Positions 47,248 to 58,341 of a stretch of 64,000 nucleotides of DNA are shown in pieces; within the stretch, counting starts at the first letter, position 1; every line of letters starts with the position of its first letter. Below the pieces are notes generated by a model, which was not told the DNA's origin, did no database searches, and saw nothing but the letters and a program-made list of their open reading frames with translations. This stretch comes from Symsagittifera roscoffensis (Eukaryota; Xenacoelomorpha; Acoela; Convolutidae): contig NC_087066.1 of assembly GCF_963678635.1 (NCBI RefSeq), forward strand, positions 18,805,877 through 18,869,876, read 5' to 3'. Both the position numbers and the translations under genes were made by a program.

Positions 47248-48229
47248 ATGAAGCTATCACGAAGTAGTGTTTTTCGATTTTAAAATTCATCTAAAAAGTA
47301 CAATGAACACAAAATTTAAAAGACAATACTATATTGTATCCAGGAATCCGCTTACCTTGTCAAAGCGATCAACGAATTTGCTATCCTACTCTACGAACAC
47401 AGGAAACCATAGTTTGGTTCCCTCAAGACACATGCACCACATTTCAAGCCATTAAACTCACTCAAAATTGACACAAAAGTTCACAGAAACTCACAGAAGT
47501 TCACAGAAATGCCACAGAAATTTGACACTCAACATTTCACAGAAAAAGCTTTAAAGTACCCATAATCTTTGATGAGATGAACCCTGACCAAACAAAGTCA
47601 AATACAAATCAGTATAAAACATACAGGGTAAAGATATTCAACTGACACATTTCCAAATCTACCCTGATTCTGAAGTAGCTTGCAAATACCCAAACCAATT
47701 TTCGAAACACAATATTCAGAAATTCTTGTCGAATATGAAAAAAGGTTTCGACATGAAATAGTCAAATTAAGTCTCGACATGCAAGACCTTAATAGAAACA
47801 GAGGAGATGAAAAACCTTACAACCCGGTAACATTTTATAAAAACAACGGAAATGTTGGAGGAAAGTTCGTCCAGAAAACAATGGAATTACGAGACTAAAA
47901 TAATTTCACTAATGATTAACACATACTTTGGCGCAATCCACTATGCTATTGACCTCGAAAAAATTAGAACACAATAAGTAGAATTTTTCAAGGAATATCA
48001 CTTTTCGAATTAGAAACACTCCATCAGTTAAGTGAACTAGAAAGAACACAAATACTACAATCCCTTGCGTTAGCAGTACACAAAATACCTTATGCACTAT
48101 ATTTTTTATCAATCAAGCAACCGCTCTATATTCCTTGAGCACGAAGGAAATTTTCTTTGTTAGTACATCTGCACAAAAACAATTCGCCCGCCACTATACG
48201 TTTTTGAAGAAAAAAGACGCTACCAAAGC
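47248..48229 (+). pseudogene. Truncated copy T2 of the plus-strand A+C-rich relic
   Basis: As T1, from the ATG at 47248. A 73-codon frame at 47680-47898 is open here (IPKPIFETQYSEILVEYEKR, FYKNNGNVGGKFVQKTM); in T1 it is broken by a 1-bp loss. Another open piece near 47990-48140 reads LETLHQLSELERTQ and AVHKIPYALYF. Cut at 48229 at the same point as T1. Confidence 0.4.
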
Positions 48230-49935
48230 TGTCCATATCATCTCTTGGCTTATGTTGTTGGCTTTCCCCCTTGCAGGTTCCTACTGTCTGAAAATGAATA
48301 TTTCTTCGGTTTCATCAACAGAACTCTCTAGACTTCTGTCTCGTCTCTTCCGGGGTTGGTGCCTCATCTTTCGATAGAGTGTAGTTTGTTGCCAACATTG
48401 TTCTCAAGTCGTCAGTTTGTAGTCCATCAAATAATTTGAAGCGTTGCTAAAGTTTCTTCTGTTAGCCGAATCCTCTGGATCCCTCCTTCTTCCCAAGTTC
48501 TCAATATCATCCAGAAACTGATCAATTGATTCCTCGTCTCTCTGTCTCCATTTCTTAAATTTCATCATGGCTTGATGTTCCTTCATTGCGGATCCGACGC
48601 GATTCAGCAGTTTGCAAAAAACTTGTCCGCAGTGTCACGTTCTTTTTCCTTCTTTGCTACCACGCACTTAAGTGCCGTGCCCTCCAGATTGCTTAATATT
48701 GCTGTGCACGCCTGTCTTTCAACATTCAGGTTGTCCAGCTCAAGATGTAGTATCAGTACCTGAACCCAGGTATCTCTGCAATTATCGGAGTCATCTTTGA
48801 GTTCCTTCGGTTTCTAAAAGGTCTTTCTGGATTTGCCTCATCCTCTATCAGCCGACTCACTGTTTCTTGTGGTGAAAGCTTCATATGTTCTGTTCATCAT
48901 TTCCCAAGTGTTTGCCCAGGTCATGGCTTCAAATGTTACACTCGTGTGTGCGCCCGAATCCCTTGGTACCCCTGTTGAGTCCTAGGTTACTGTTGATCTG
49001 AGGTAGTGGTGCAAATTCCTATTTCTTGCGTTGAGGTTTTAGAAAATCTACCCTTGTTCCAGGTTGCTATTCTGTTTTAGCTGGTGCAGCTTTCTCTTGA
49101 GCGATAGAGTTTCTCAAGAGTGCATCTGATCGGAATTGTTTGGCAGAAGAACTTTCTGCTTGATCCCTGCCCATTGTGTCCATTCTCATCTCTAGATTCC
49201 ATACTTTATTGTTCACGGTCTCAGACCGCTTCTTCATTTCCCATATATCGTTTTTGATATGTTTCTATCGTTCCTCATCCGTTGTCTCCATCCTGCTCGC
49301 CATCTGTTGTAGCTTTTCTTCAGTTGATCCCGCTAAGTTGAAGTAGTTGTCCAGATTCTCATTTTTGATGGGTCGAAGTTCGTACTTCAACTCCTGGCGG
49401 CCCTTGTCGTTGCGTTTTACCATTTTGTCTATTTGATCCAACCAAGATATCAAGTACCCTGTTTCAGTGGTTTTTTTAATTTTGCCGCTTGTTCATTTTG
49501 GTGACCCGCTGCTTCTTGTGAGGGTTGCTCCTTCCCCTGGTCTACTTCTGTAGTTACCGTGGAAACCGCGCCTAAGGTTTTACTTTTTTCGGCCGCTGTG
49601 GGCACCTCCTCCTTCTCTTTCGGTTTCATTACGACCATCGCCGCAATTATCTTCATGAACGTTTTCCTCTTTGTTTGTGAATAGTCGTTTTTTTCTTTTG
49701 GTGTGTTGTTAATGATTTCGTCTCCATCGCCTATCGGTGAGAACACAATTGTCTTTGTTTCCTGTTCTTCTAGTGAATCCGTCGTTTTTCTTTTCAACTC
49801 ATCTAAGCTCTGCTCAGGCGGCTCAAGATCAATTTCCGTGACGGGCACATTCTTTTGATTGGTCATTCTTTCGTCGATCTTCCGCTCCTTGCTGCTTCTG
49901 GTGTTGACCATGTTAACTGAAATATTTTTTCGCAT
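48230..49935 (-). pseudogene. Gag relic, copy 4 (most complete N-terminal frame)
   Basis: The N-terminal frame 49935-49450 is open for 161 codons: MRKNISVNMVNTRSSKER, then an acidic and lysine-rich stretch, ending KPLKQGT*. The run of seven A's before CCACTGAAACAGG (49481-49487) would, read in -1, lead to the coiled-coil part at 49453-49265 (DQIDKMVKRNDKGRQELKYE). A stop follows TTDEER. Capsid pieces at 48404-48586 keep KEHQAMMKFKKWRQRDEESI. The capsid is otherwise broken, and nucleocapsid is missing because of the breakpoint at 48230. Confidence 0.68.
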
Positions 49936-51932
49936 TATTCTCGGGTTGGTGGGTGTCTGTTTCCGTTGTGTTGACAGTTTGTTTTGCTTTAGTCCTGCCC
50001 TTTTCCTTTCCGCAAACGACTCATAACGTTCTTGTTCTCTTCAGATTGTTTGTTTACTTTTTTTAATTTACATTTCTGGCTATGTACAGGTATTACTTTA
50101 AAAACGTAGCCAAACTATATGAAATCCTTCATTGTTCTTAATTATTCAATATTGTTACCTTACTTATTTCGAGTTAACTATCGGGTTACTGCGCGTTCCA
50201 ACTGTTGTTCTTAGTCTTTAACAAGACCGTTCCAGACTCTAGTCATTTTTTTGTAACTAAATTGACGATATCGATTGTTTAGTTTTTCTAAGGAAGCCCC
50301 TTATTTATAATTTCCAACCTCTAGTTTAATCAGCCCATTTCTAATCCCCCCTATCTAGCCCACTACTTCAGCCGAAAAAACCCTAAGCGCGATGGGAATT
50401 AAGCCTCTCAAGAGAAAGTCCGTAGAGCCTGTTTCCAAGCTCTTCTCAAGTAAAAACATTTCCTGAAAACTGGGTATCTGCTTATTCACATTTATACTTC
50501 TCTCTCGAAGTGTAAAAGGGACTTTAACGATACCCATTTGGTTGAACAGCGCACCTTGGTGACCCCTTCTCACTGCTGCACTATTTTGGTCACACTGCAG
50601 GCAGTCTCTTCCCAGTCGCGTTTCTCCTGTTTCTCAGATCCTAGTCCTGAGAACCACTTCGCCGTTTGCCTGGTCACCTGTTCCAGTTAAATCTCCCAGT
50701 GGTCCTCCAAGGTTGCAAGGCTATCTGAAACCCAGTTCAACGCCCCGAACTCGGGTACCTGCTTTATTTTTGCTGTTTTGATCAAAACAACCGGTCTTCT
50801 TTGAAAACAACCTTAGTTTACTATTTTAATTAATATAAAGTTTTGATCCACCCAATCTGAAAATCAAAACCACAGTCTCTTTTGAATTTTGTAACGGTTT
50901 TTTGTTCCTTTTTCTAATCTTTTCCGTTTTTTGTTTAGTTTTCCATATTTTAGCCATTTTTTGTTCCTCTAGTGGCCCCCCTTACTCGGTTAGCTAGGCC
51001 TCGTTTCGGAAAGCGCGCTGGGAAAATCTATCAAGTATAGTTAAAAAGTTTTTACGGTACTACCAAAAGGTGGTCACGTTCCCGTTGAACTGTACCACCG
51101 GTACTCAAGAATGGGGATGTAGCCCGGAGCTGTGTCAAGTGGGTTCGATGCCGTAGTCTTGATGTCGTGAAAAAACCAAGGAGCGCCATAAAAACACTAT
51201 GTAACAGTCGCCTACTTAAGTCATATAAGTGGCTTAGAAAAATAGGCCCTTTAACTATAGGCTCAAGAGTCTGGGACACAAACACTTCCCACTCTAAAAA
51301 GAAGAACGCCCCTATGCTCAGATCTTTAAATACTTTTTAATTGCGAGTGTCATTAAAAACAGGGTTGGAAGTTTAAGCATGTCGTTACTTTTTATAAGAC
51401 GGTTCAGATGGTTCAACCTAGAACTCGCCCTATCTCAATATAATCATGTTAAAATGCACTAAAGAAATTAAATTAAGTACTCACATTGTGACGCGACTCT
51501 GAAATTAGGTAAATCATAATCCTGAAGCAACTTTAGAATTAATTAAGTTTGGCTCTAGAAGAAGTTTTAAGTAAAACAAAATTAGCTCAACTAGAGGTTT
51601 TTTTCTCAAGACTACTGGGCATCTTCGGCTGTAATTAAGTTTGACTCTAGAAAAAGTTTTAAGTAAGCAATTTCAGCTCGACTAGAAGTTTTTTTCCCAT
51701 GACTACTGGGCAGCTTCGACTGTCCAACTTCCCACTCATGTATCACTCTAGACCAGTCAATTGCACTTCTTTTCTTTAATTTTCGATCATCTATCACACA
51801 ACCAAGGTCACATAGAGCTAGACGATACATTTCGTTTTAATTGAACGTTTAACCAATGATTTAAATGATAAAAATTGAGTCCCTCATGTTTGAATAAATA
51901 ACCAGTCAAACAGTAAATCAAACACAAAAAAA
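49936..51932. other. Leader/spacer, copy S4, with 92-bp tandem repeat
   Basis: Full leader: relic of QVPEFGALNWV type (about 50510-50765, minus), palindrome at 50774-50789, the less AT-rich block near 51000-51250, and the clearest version of the 92-bp tandem repeat (51541-51632 and 51633-51724). No gene is supported. If transcription of gag (minus) and the plus-strand relic ever started here, this would be the shared divergent promoter region; that is inference only. Confidence 0.6.
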
Positions 51933-54900
51933 ATGAAGCTATCAAGAAGAAGTGTTTTTCGATTTTAAAATTCATCTAAAAAGTACAATGAACACAAAAC
52001 TTAAAAGACAATACTATAATGTATCCAGGAATCCGCTTACCTTGTCAAAGCGATCAACGAATTTGCTATCCTACTCTACGAACACAGGAAACCATAGTTT
52101 GGTTCCCTCAAGACACATGCACCACATTTCAAGCCATTAAACTCACTCAAAATTGACACAAAAGTTCACAGAAATTCACAGAAGTTCACAGAAATGGCAC
52201 AGAAATTTGACACTCAAAATTTCACAGAAAAAGCTTTAAAGTACCCATAATCTTTGATGAGATGAACCCTGACCGAACAAAGTCCAATACAAGTCAATAT
52301 AAAACATACATGGTAAAGAAATTAAATTGACACTTTTCCAAATCTACCCTGAAACTGAAGTAGCTTGCAAATACCCAAACCAATTTTCGAAACACAATAT
52401 TCAGAAATTCTTGTCGAATATGAAAAAAGATTTCGACATGAAATAGTCAAATTAAGTCTCGACAAGCAAGACCTTATTAGAAACAGAGGAGATGAAAAAT
52501 CTTACAACCCGGTAACATTTTATAAAAACAACGGAAATGTTGGAGGAAAGTTCGTCCAGAAAACAATGTAATTACGAGACTAAAAGTATTTCACTAATGA
52601 TTAACACATACTTTGGCGCAATCTACTATGCTATTGACCTCGAAAAAATTAGAACACAATAAGTAGAATTTTTCAAGGAATATCATTTTTCGAATTAGAA
52701 ACACTCCATCAGTTATGTGAACTAGAAAGAACACAAATACTACAATCCCTTGCGTTAGCAGTACACAAAATACCTTATGCACTATACTTTTTATCAATCA
52801 AGCAACCGCTCTATATTCCTTGACCACGAAGGAATTTTTCTTTGTTAGTACATCTGCACTAAAACAATTCGCCACTATACGTTTTTGAAGAAAAAAGACG
52901 CTACCAAAGCCTACCTTTTTTTATATAAACGAAGTAATTTTTGGAAATACCCTATCACGCCGAATATATTTTTGAGATACAGCTGTCCCATGAAAATAGC
53001 CACAGTGTATCACAATTTAACCCAAAAGTAGATAAATGACATCTTTTCACTTCATACCCTACTTCGATGCTCATTTTAAAGAAATTTTCACCTGAAAACT
53101 TACGTGCAATCGCTCGTAACCCACACAGAGACCTACAATCTACTACCATCTCCTCAAAATCAGATTTACAGAATCACCTTAGAACGCAACGTTTTCAAGA
53201 ACTTCCAGCTACAAGGAGACAACCCAGCGACAATCAATAGATCAAAACCTTTTCAAAACTTTTCAAGGATGGCTCTACTTTATCTAAGAAAGATTGACTA
53301 TGTTATACACAAAATTTAATTTCATAGGCTTCCTGTTCTTACTCTTAAAAGGAACCTTGAATACAGAGGCATTACAATCATAAGTCATTTGACAAGCTAG
53401 CGTAGCACGCATTTTATTCAACTCACCACGCATGGACTCAGATTACTCAAATCAAACAGTTTTTTATGCAATCTCTAATTCAAATAATTCCGAAAAGGAA
53501 ACCCCCAATGAATTCCGATTCTGATCCCAGTCCCTTTTCAACCCATATTTTACTCTACTCTTCTTGAACCCCATCTTTCTCCTTCTTCGCCCACTGATGA
53601 TACCCTACTCTTTTCCCTCTATCAAGTAATGAATCCGATATACCCAGCCCTATCACAACGACCAACTCGAGCATGATTTAATTGAATTATTTACTCACCA
53701 ACAACAGATTCATAGCACAAATTTTTCATTAACTGTTTATCAAACAACACACTAAGCCTCAACCTCCGAATCCTCTATCTCTTCTGTTCACATGCATCCA
53801 CACATGCACACCAACATTCCCCATAAGCCATCCATCATCCTCTGGCCTTTATTCTCACCACCCACATTTTGCTAATACATCAGACTTTTTAATATATAAC
53901 ATACCATTCATGCCTCAATATACTTCTTATAATGCAGCAAACGCGCAAAATACGTGAATGAACCTTCCCTACTCCCAACAATTGATTGGTTTTCTTAATA
54001 TAACTTTACTAATCTACTAAAAATACCCCTAAAACACCAGAAGACAACAAAATTTGTGGCTCTATCAGTCAACAGCTAATTACCGCACTTCACCTATATC
54101 AATTCACAGTCGTTGGCTTAAGTCAAACATTGAACCGATTCATTGCACAAAAAGCTAATCGATTCTCTTCGATTCTCTCTTAACCACTATGACCACACTG
54201 TCACCAGATACACGGAACGTTCACCATGCGACACTGACCCCGACATCAACCCACAACTAACTGAAAAAGTCTTCAAATCAGATTAGGTTTTTCATCTTGA
54301 CAACGCCAATAAGAAGTTCGACCAATGACAAATCAGGCATTGACAAATACCAAGGCTTATGAACCAATTTTCAATAAATTCAATCATTTTGTGCTTTTTA
54401 CTTTCACCTTAAATTTTGTCACACCAAAGGAACAAGATAATCACTGCTGGCCTGACGTTATGATAAAAACAAAAGACTTGCACCTATTATAAATTCATCC
54501 AACGGCACAGTATACGCATTTCACCATCCCGTTGTCCACGAGTTCATTAAGTCGAATTACACTTGCCCCTACTTCTTAAGCTTTACATACTGTATTAAAT
54601 CACACAACCCACACAACCCACCAAGGAAGCCCCATTAGAAAACATACATAACGTTAAACTTAACCGCAAACATGAAAAATGAATACAAAATTAAAATCAC
54701 GAATTTTCAACTACTACTGAAGAAGTCATTATCATCAGAGCGTTCGAACTTATTTGGCCACTGCTTTGAACTAAAAAATTTTTATGCATGCTTTCCAAGC
54801 TTTTGGTACTTCCGACACCAATAAAACTAATTTCTCTCATACATTTTTTCAAGACACCAAATACTCGTAGGTATAATTATGTTATCATTAGCACAAATAA

Positions 54901-54970
54901 ATATACCACTTACTATTTTTTCACACGTGTTCCACCTTTTCCTTTTAGATTTTGTCCGGCATTCATCTGA
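51933..54970 (+). pseudogene. Plus-strand A+C-rich relic, possible decayed glycoprotein-like gene (full-length copy T3)
   Basis: From the ATG at 51933 to about 54970 the plus strand is strikingly poor in G and rich in A and C, unlike its neighbours. It contains protein-like pieces in all three frames, separated by at least eight frame changes or stops. Examples are VPIIFDEMNPDRTKSN, FYKNNGNVGGKFVQK, ENLRAIARNPHRDLQ (about 53096), TNTKAYEPIFNKFNHF (about 54340) and HHPVVHEFIKSNYTCP (about 54522). A hydrophobic run FIGFLFLLLKG (near 53322) and sequons (NGT, NYT, NLT) hint at a secreted or membrane glycoprotein, perhaps of viral or retroelement origin. A candidate AATAAA lies at 54987. Composition alone lowers stop frequency, so the coding call is tentative. 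It runs divergently from gag. Confidence 0.33.
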
Positions 54971-55619
54971 AAGAAAAAAAAATTAAAATAAAACAACTCT
55001 ATTTCAACTTTCATCCATATATGTACTAAATATCAATAATGAAGTATTAAGTTTAAAAATAGAAGTAAATTGTTGATAACTAACCTTTATGTGGGTTTCT
55101 TTTATACAACACAATTTTTTGTCTTTGGTTCGTCCACGTTTCACCCCCTGTTTTCACACAAATAATGCAATTCTTCCCTGTAGAATTGTTTACCAAATGA
55201 ATTTCAAGTTTTAGAAATTAACCGATAACAGTTTTAACTTGCTTTCACGCGTTTCAAAACTTTCCTTCAACTCGGTGGAAAGGAATTATGAAAAGGCTTA
55301 AGCTAACCAACGCAGCTTACTTATGCCTCGCTCCATGACTGAGAAAACCTTATGGAACCCAAACCAAAATGAACCCAGATTAAAACTGAATAATTTTTTT
55401 TGAAACCTAATTTCAAGTTTCCTTGAAACCACTTGAAACACCAAAAACTCAACAGAAAAACACGAACAGAATAATCTGTTTTTGATAAAGACAGTAAAAA
55501 AAAGCACCTGATCAAGAGAACAAAACATTGAACACAAAAGGAGACTCTGCCCAAAGAGACGGTAAAATGATACTTCCGCAACTGGGTTAACTCATTAGTT
55601 AAAGACGTCCTGAGCATGC
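54971..55619. other. AT-rich sequence, nothing recognised
   Basis: Contains a candidate polyadenylation hexamer at 54987-54992. Minus-strand frames at 55298-55617 overlap each other in different frames and have no domain. No gene is supported. Confidence 0.5.
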
Positions 55620-56054
55620 TTTTGCTGTGATGTTGGGTTCATATTTAAAACTTGCGAGGTTTCTGAATACGGCAACGAACAAATAGATTTGCCTTTCTAA
55701 AGTCAGAAAATCATCGAGTTTTCGTCTCACCACCCGCATCCCACAACGCTTAAGTCACGCAATCCTAGTTTTGACGAAGGTAGTTCTAGGTTGAGCGACT
55801 CTTTAAAATAACAGAAACTAAATAAAATCTTCTTGCTAAAAGACCTAATAAAAACCAAAACTAAAAACGATCTCAATAAGAATATGCAGATATAAATATG
55901 AAATGTAAAAACTTTTCGTAAGGCAAAAGAAGCGAGCAGCAAAGGGAGATGAAAACTCGATGATTTTCTGACTTTAGAATGGCAAATATATTTGTTTTTG
56001 CCGTATTCAGAAACCTCGCAAGTTTTAAATTATGAACCCAACATCACAGCAAAA
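55620..56054. mobile_element. Foldback/MITE-like element with ~111-bp terminal inverted repeats
   Basis: The left arm 55620-55730 (TTTTGCTGTGATGTTGGGTT...) is the reverse complement of the right arm 55944-56054 (...AACCCAACATCACAGCAAAA), with only about 8-10 differences. The loop is about 213 bp. The size and structure fit a non-autonomous foldback or MITE-type element, or a local inverted duplication. No clear target-site duplication is visible (left flank GAGCATGC, right flank CTACCAATTG). A 71-codon minus-strand frame in the loop has no recognisable domain. A transcript would form a long hairpin. Confidence 0.78.
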
Positions 56055-57081
56055 CTACCAATTGAAGAAGAACAATGGCCAAATCGAACACAAAGAAGAA
56101 ACCCCATTTCGATTTCGCTATTCGATGAATATTTGTGAATGCACGTAGTCTCGCTTTAACACGATCACTCAACACAATCCAGATACACGAGAACCATTTC
56201 TAAAAAGCTAGCAACTGTACACATTCTCTCCATGAAGGCAACTAATCCATGGCACAGGTCAATTGTTTCTTTGTCCTCATTCACGCAGCTAGTGCTTCAA
56301 AATTATCTACTCCAAGAGCCGAGAAATTTCTCCATCGATATTCGCAACAAAAAACATTAAACTTAAAAACTCTCTGAACCCCGGTTGGGTGGAACCAGAG
56401 TAAAATTAGTATTTATATCCATTTATATTTTCGATAAGTCGATATCTGTAAAGTTTTGGTAACTAACCAAACTTGATTCATAACTTACACTCACAGTATT
56501 AGTCAAGTTCAAGACCATAACTCGACTATTCTTGAATGAAGCAGCTTCATTAATGTTTTCAAGAATAACCTAAAATTTAAGCATATGCGTATTTTTTAAT
56601 CAGAAAATGAAGAGTACTGGAGCGATTATTATCAAAACAAATCTGTTCATTTCTAATATCAAATTTCTCAAAAGTACAATTTACTGGGGGAAAAAGTAAC
56701 GCAACCAAACAGTTTTAAAATTTAAAAACAATTCCAACTGAAACCTTGTGATCATGAAAACATTTTATTCCTTTTATGAAATCAAAAGGTTGAAAACAAA
56801 ACGTTAGTAACACAAACAAACTTTATGATTCGGAAATAATACTTAAGGTTCGGATTAGTTTTAAAAGTTTTAAGTTTTTTTTGGAAGATACAACTCATGA
56901 CGTACTCTCGGTCGGTTCAGAAAATCTTGCAAACTGTTATCAATTTTTTTTCAACAAATGATTTGAAAATTGAGCTCATTTTGTTGGTTTTTAATATTTT
57001 GAAGTTTGTTGCCATATTTTTAGAGAAAATATCACAACATTAGTGGACTTTAGATTTTACTTTGTAAAAAACCTATTTTCA
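56055..57081. other. AT-rich sequence, nothing recognised
   Basis: No open frame of note, no repeat family shared with the rest of the window, and no RNA gene recognised. Confidence 0.5.
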
Positions 57082-57562
57082 ATGTACTTTTTGGACTACA
57101 TTTCCCTCGAAGTTCAGTCGATTTTTACATTGACTGAGAGCAAATGACCAGAGCTACCATCTGTGAAAGTATCAACATTTGGTTTCAATGACTTACCAAT
57201 GTAATCCGGGTCAAACAAGGCCATTTTCTTCACCTACACTAAGTTTTTTACTTTGCATGAATAAGTAACAAGCATCTGAGTTCATTAAAATTTTCACATT
57301 GGTTGTTTCTATTTTCTCGCTGAGAAAATCTCACGCTGCATTAACAATTTTGTTTACTCCGCTTATTCAGGAAAGATTTCACTACGATGCGAAGTTTAGT
57401 GCAGATGAGGGAAACTGGCTTTTTCAGACCCGGATTACAGTGTCAAAACACCGAAACCAACCAAATACTGATATTTTCACAGATGCTAGCTCTGATCATT
57501 TGCTCTCGGTCAATGTAAAAACTTTACTGAATTTTGAGGGAAATCTTCTCCAAAATGTACAT
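57082..57562. repeat. Older long inverted repeat
   Basis: The left arm 57082-57246 and right arm about 57386-57562 are inverted copies with many differences. Matching landmarks are TTACATTGACTGAGAGCAAA on the left against the complement of TTTGCTCTCGGTCAATGTAA on the right, and GTAATCCGGGTC against GACCCGGATTAC. The loop is about 140 bp. A 124-codon plus-strand frame (57299-57673) spans loop and right arm but has no recognised domain; the arms may be diverged inverted copies of one gene or element fragment. Confidence 0.65.
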
Positions 57563-57666
57563 TATCAACATGCATTTCAACTTGCCTTAATATCTGGTGA
57601 GATTAAAGTAGAACCTTGTCTGATGTTTTTTTTTTGTTTTAACTCATGGAAGATTGTGTTTTCCTC

Positions 57667-58341
57667 GTTGTAACTTCATAATTGTAGAATCATAGCGAAA
57701 AGGTGGACTATAATTATTTAGTTAATATAACGTCAACAGCTCCCAGAAAAGTATCCTTGCATTTTTGGGTTATACACCAAAAGTTAACTGATCTATCCGG
57801 TTTGATATGCGGTCCTGACTAACCTTGTTTATGTTGTTTTCAGAAACTTGGAACTTATGACTGGCTAAAGCCTGGTTGATCAACTTCTTTTTGATGCCGG
57901 TCCGATCTCCAAAACAAAGGCTTAGAACAATAATCGAGCTCAACCCAATGATATGTCCTAATGAAAAATTGAGTTTCATGCTATTATTCTGGTACTTGAC
58001 GCAGTTTTCTTCAAAACTCTTAGCAAAAAGATTCAAATAATCTGATAATCTGATAACTTTTGATTTCTGATTTACGACCCAGTGATTTTTACCGCTCTTT
58101 TCATAATTAATGATTTTGTCGCAAAGTTTTTTTATCACTAGAGACCCAGATAAAGCTGGAGGTACCTGTTTGACTAAAAGTATTAAGAATTGGGCTTCAA
58201 TCAAAACCTTAGTTCTTGCTCTATCAAAAGATGAGTGAATTTTTCTGGAAATTGGAAAAATATGGAAAATTATGGAAAAATATGGAATCTTAAGAGGCCT
58301 CTCACAAACTTCAGCCTCGACTGAACCCTTTTCATCAAGGT
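57667..58341. repeat. Dispersed repeat D, copy 1, with a 144-codon minus-strand frame
   Basis: First of two tandem copies of about 670 bp (next at 58342). The minus strand is open at 58204-57770 for 144 codons, with SGSLVIKKLCDKIIN, KSGKNHWVVNQKSKVIRLSD and LCFGDRTGIKKKLINQALAS. Shorter pieces of the same reading (GSLVIKN, SGKNHWVTNQ-like) occur in the other copies, which hints that D descends from a coding sequence, but no family is recognised and there is no start or splice context. The right end carries short runs of TATGGAAAAT type. Confidence 0.6.

Larger units (their letters stand above)
38138..48229. repeat. Segmental duplication unit S2-S3 (10.09 kb, with extra pol-gag piece)
   Basis: Matches S1 from its gag breakpoint, but at about 41494 it jumps from the leader end into pol (equivalent of 29618). 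It runs through pol and gag to 45913 and then jumps back into the leader (GCAGGCAGTCTCTTCC) and on to the tail. The net addition is 5415 bp: 4420 bp of pol-gag plus about 995 bp of leader present twice. Confidence 0.83.
48230..52910. repeat. Segmental duplication unit S4 (gag + leader + tail, 4.68 kb)
   Basis: Third unit, close to S1 in order and length. After CTACCAAAGC at 52910 it continues into sequence not duplicated elsewhere (CTACCTTTTTTTATATAAAC), so this copy holds the original junction. Confidence 0.85.

Noticed and set aside
53104-53319. 71-codon plus-strand frame competing with ENLRAIARNPHRDLQ in the A+C-rich tract
   Set aside because: Both frames are open because the tract is poor in stop-forming bases. 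The choice is unresolved and neither was listed as a separate gene.
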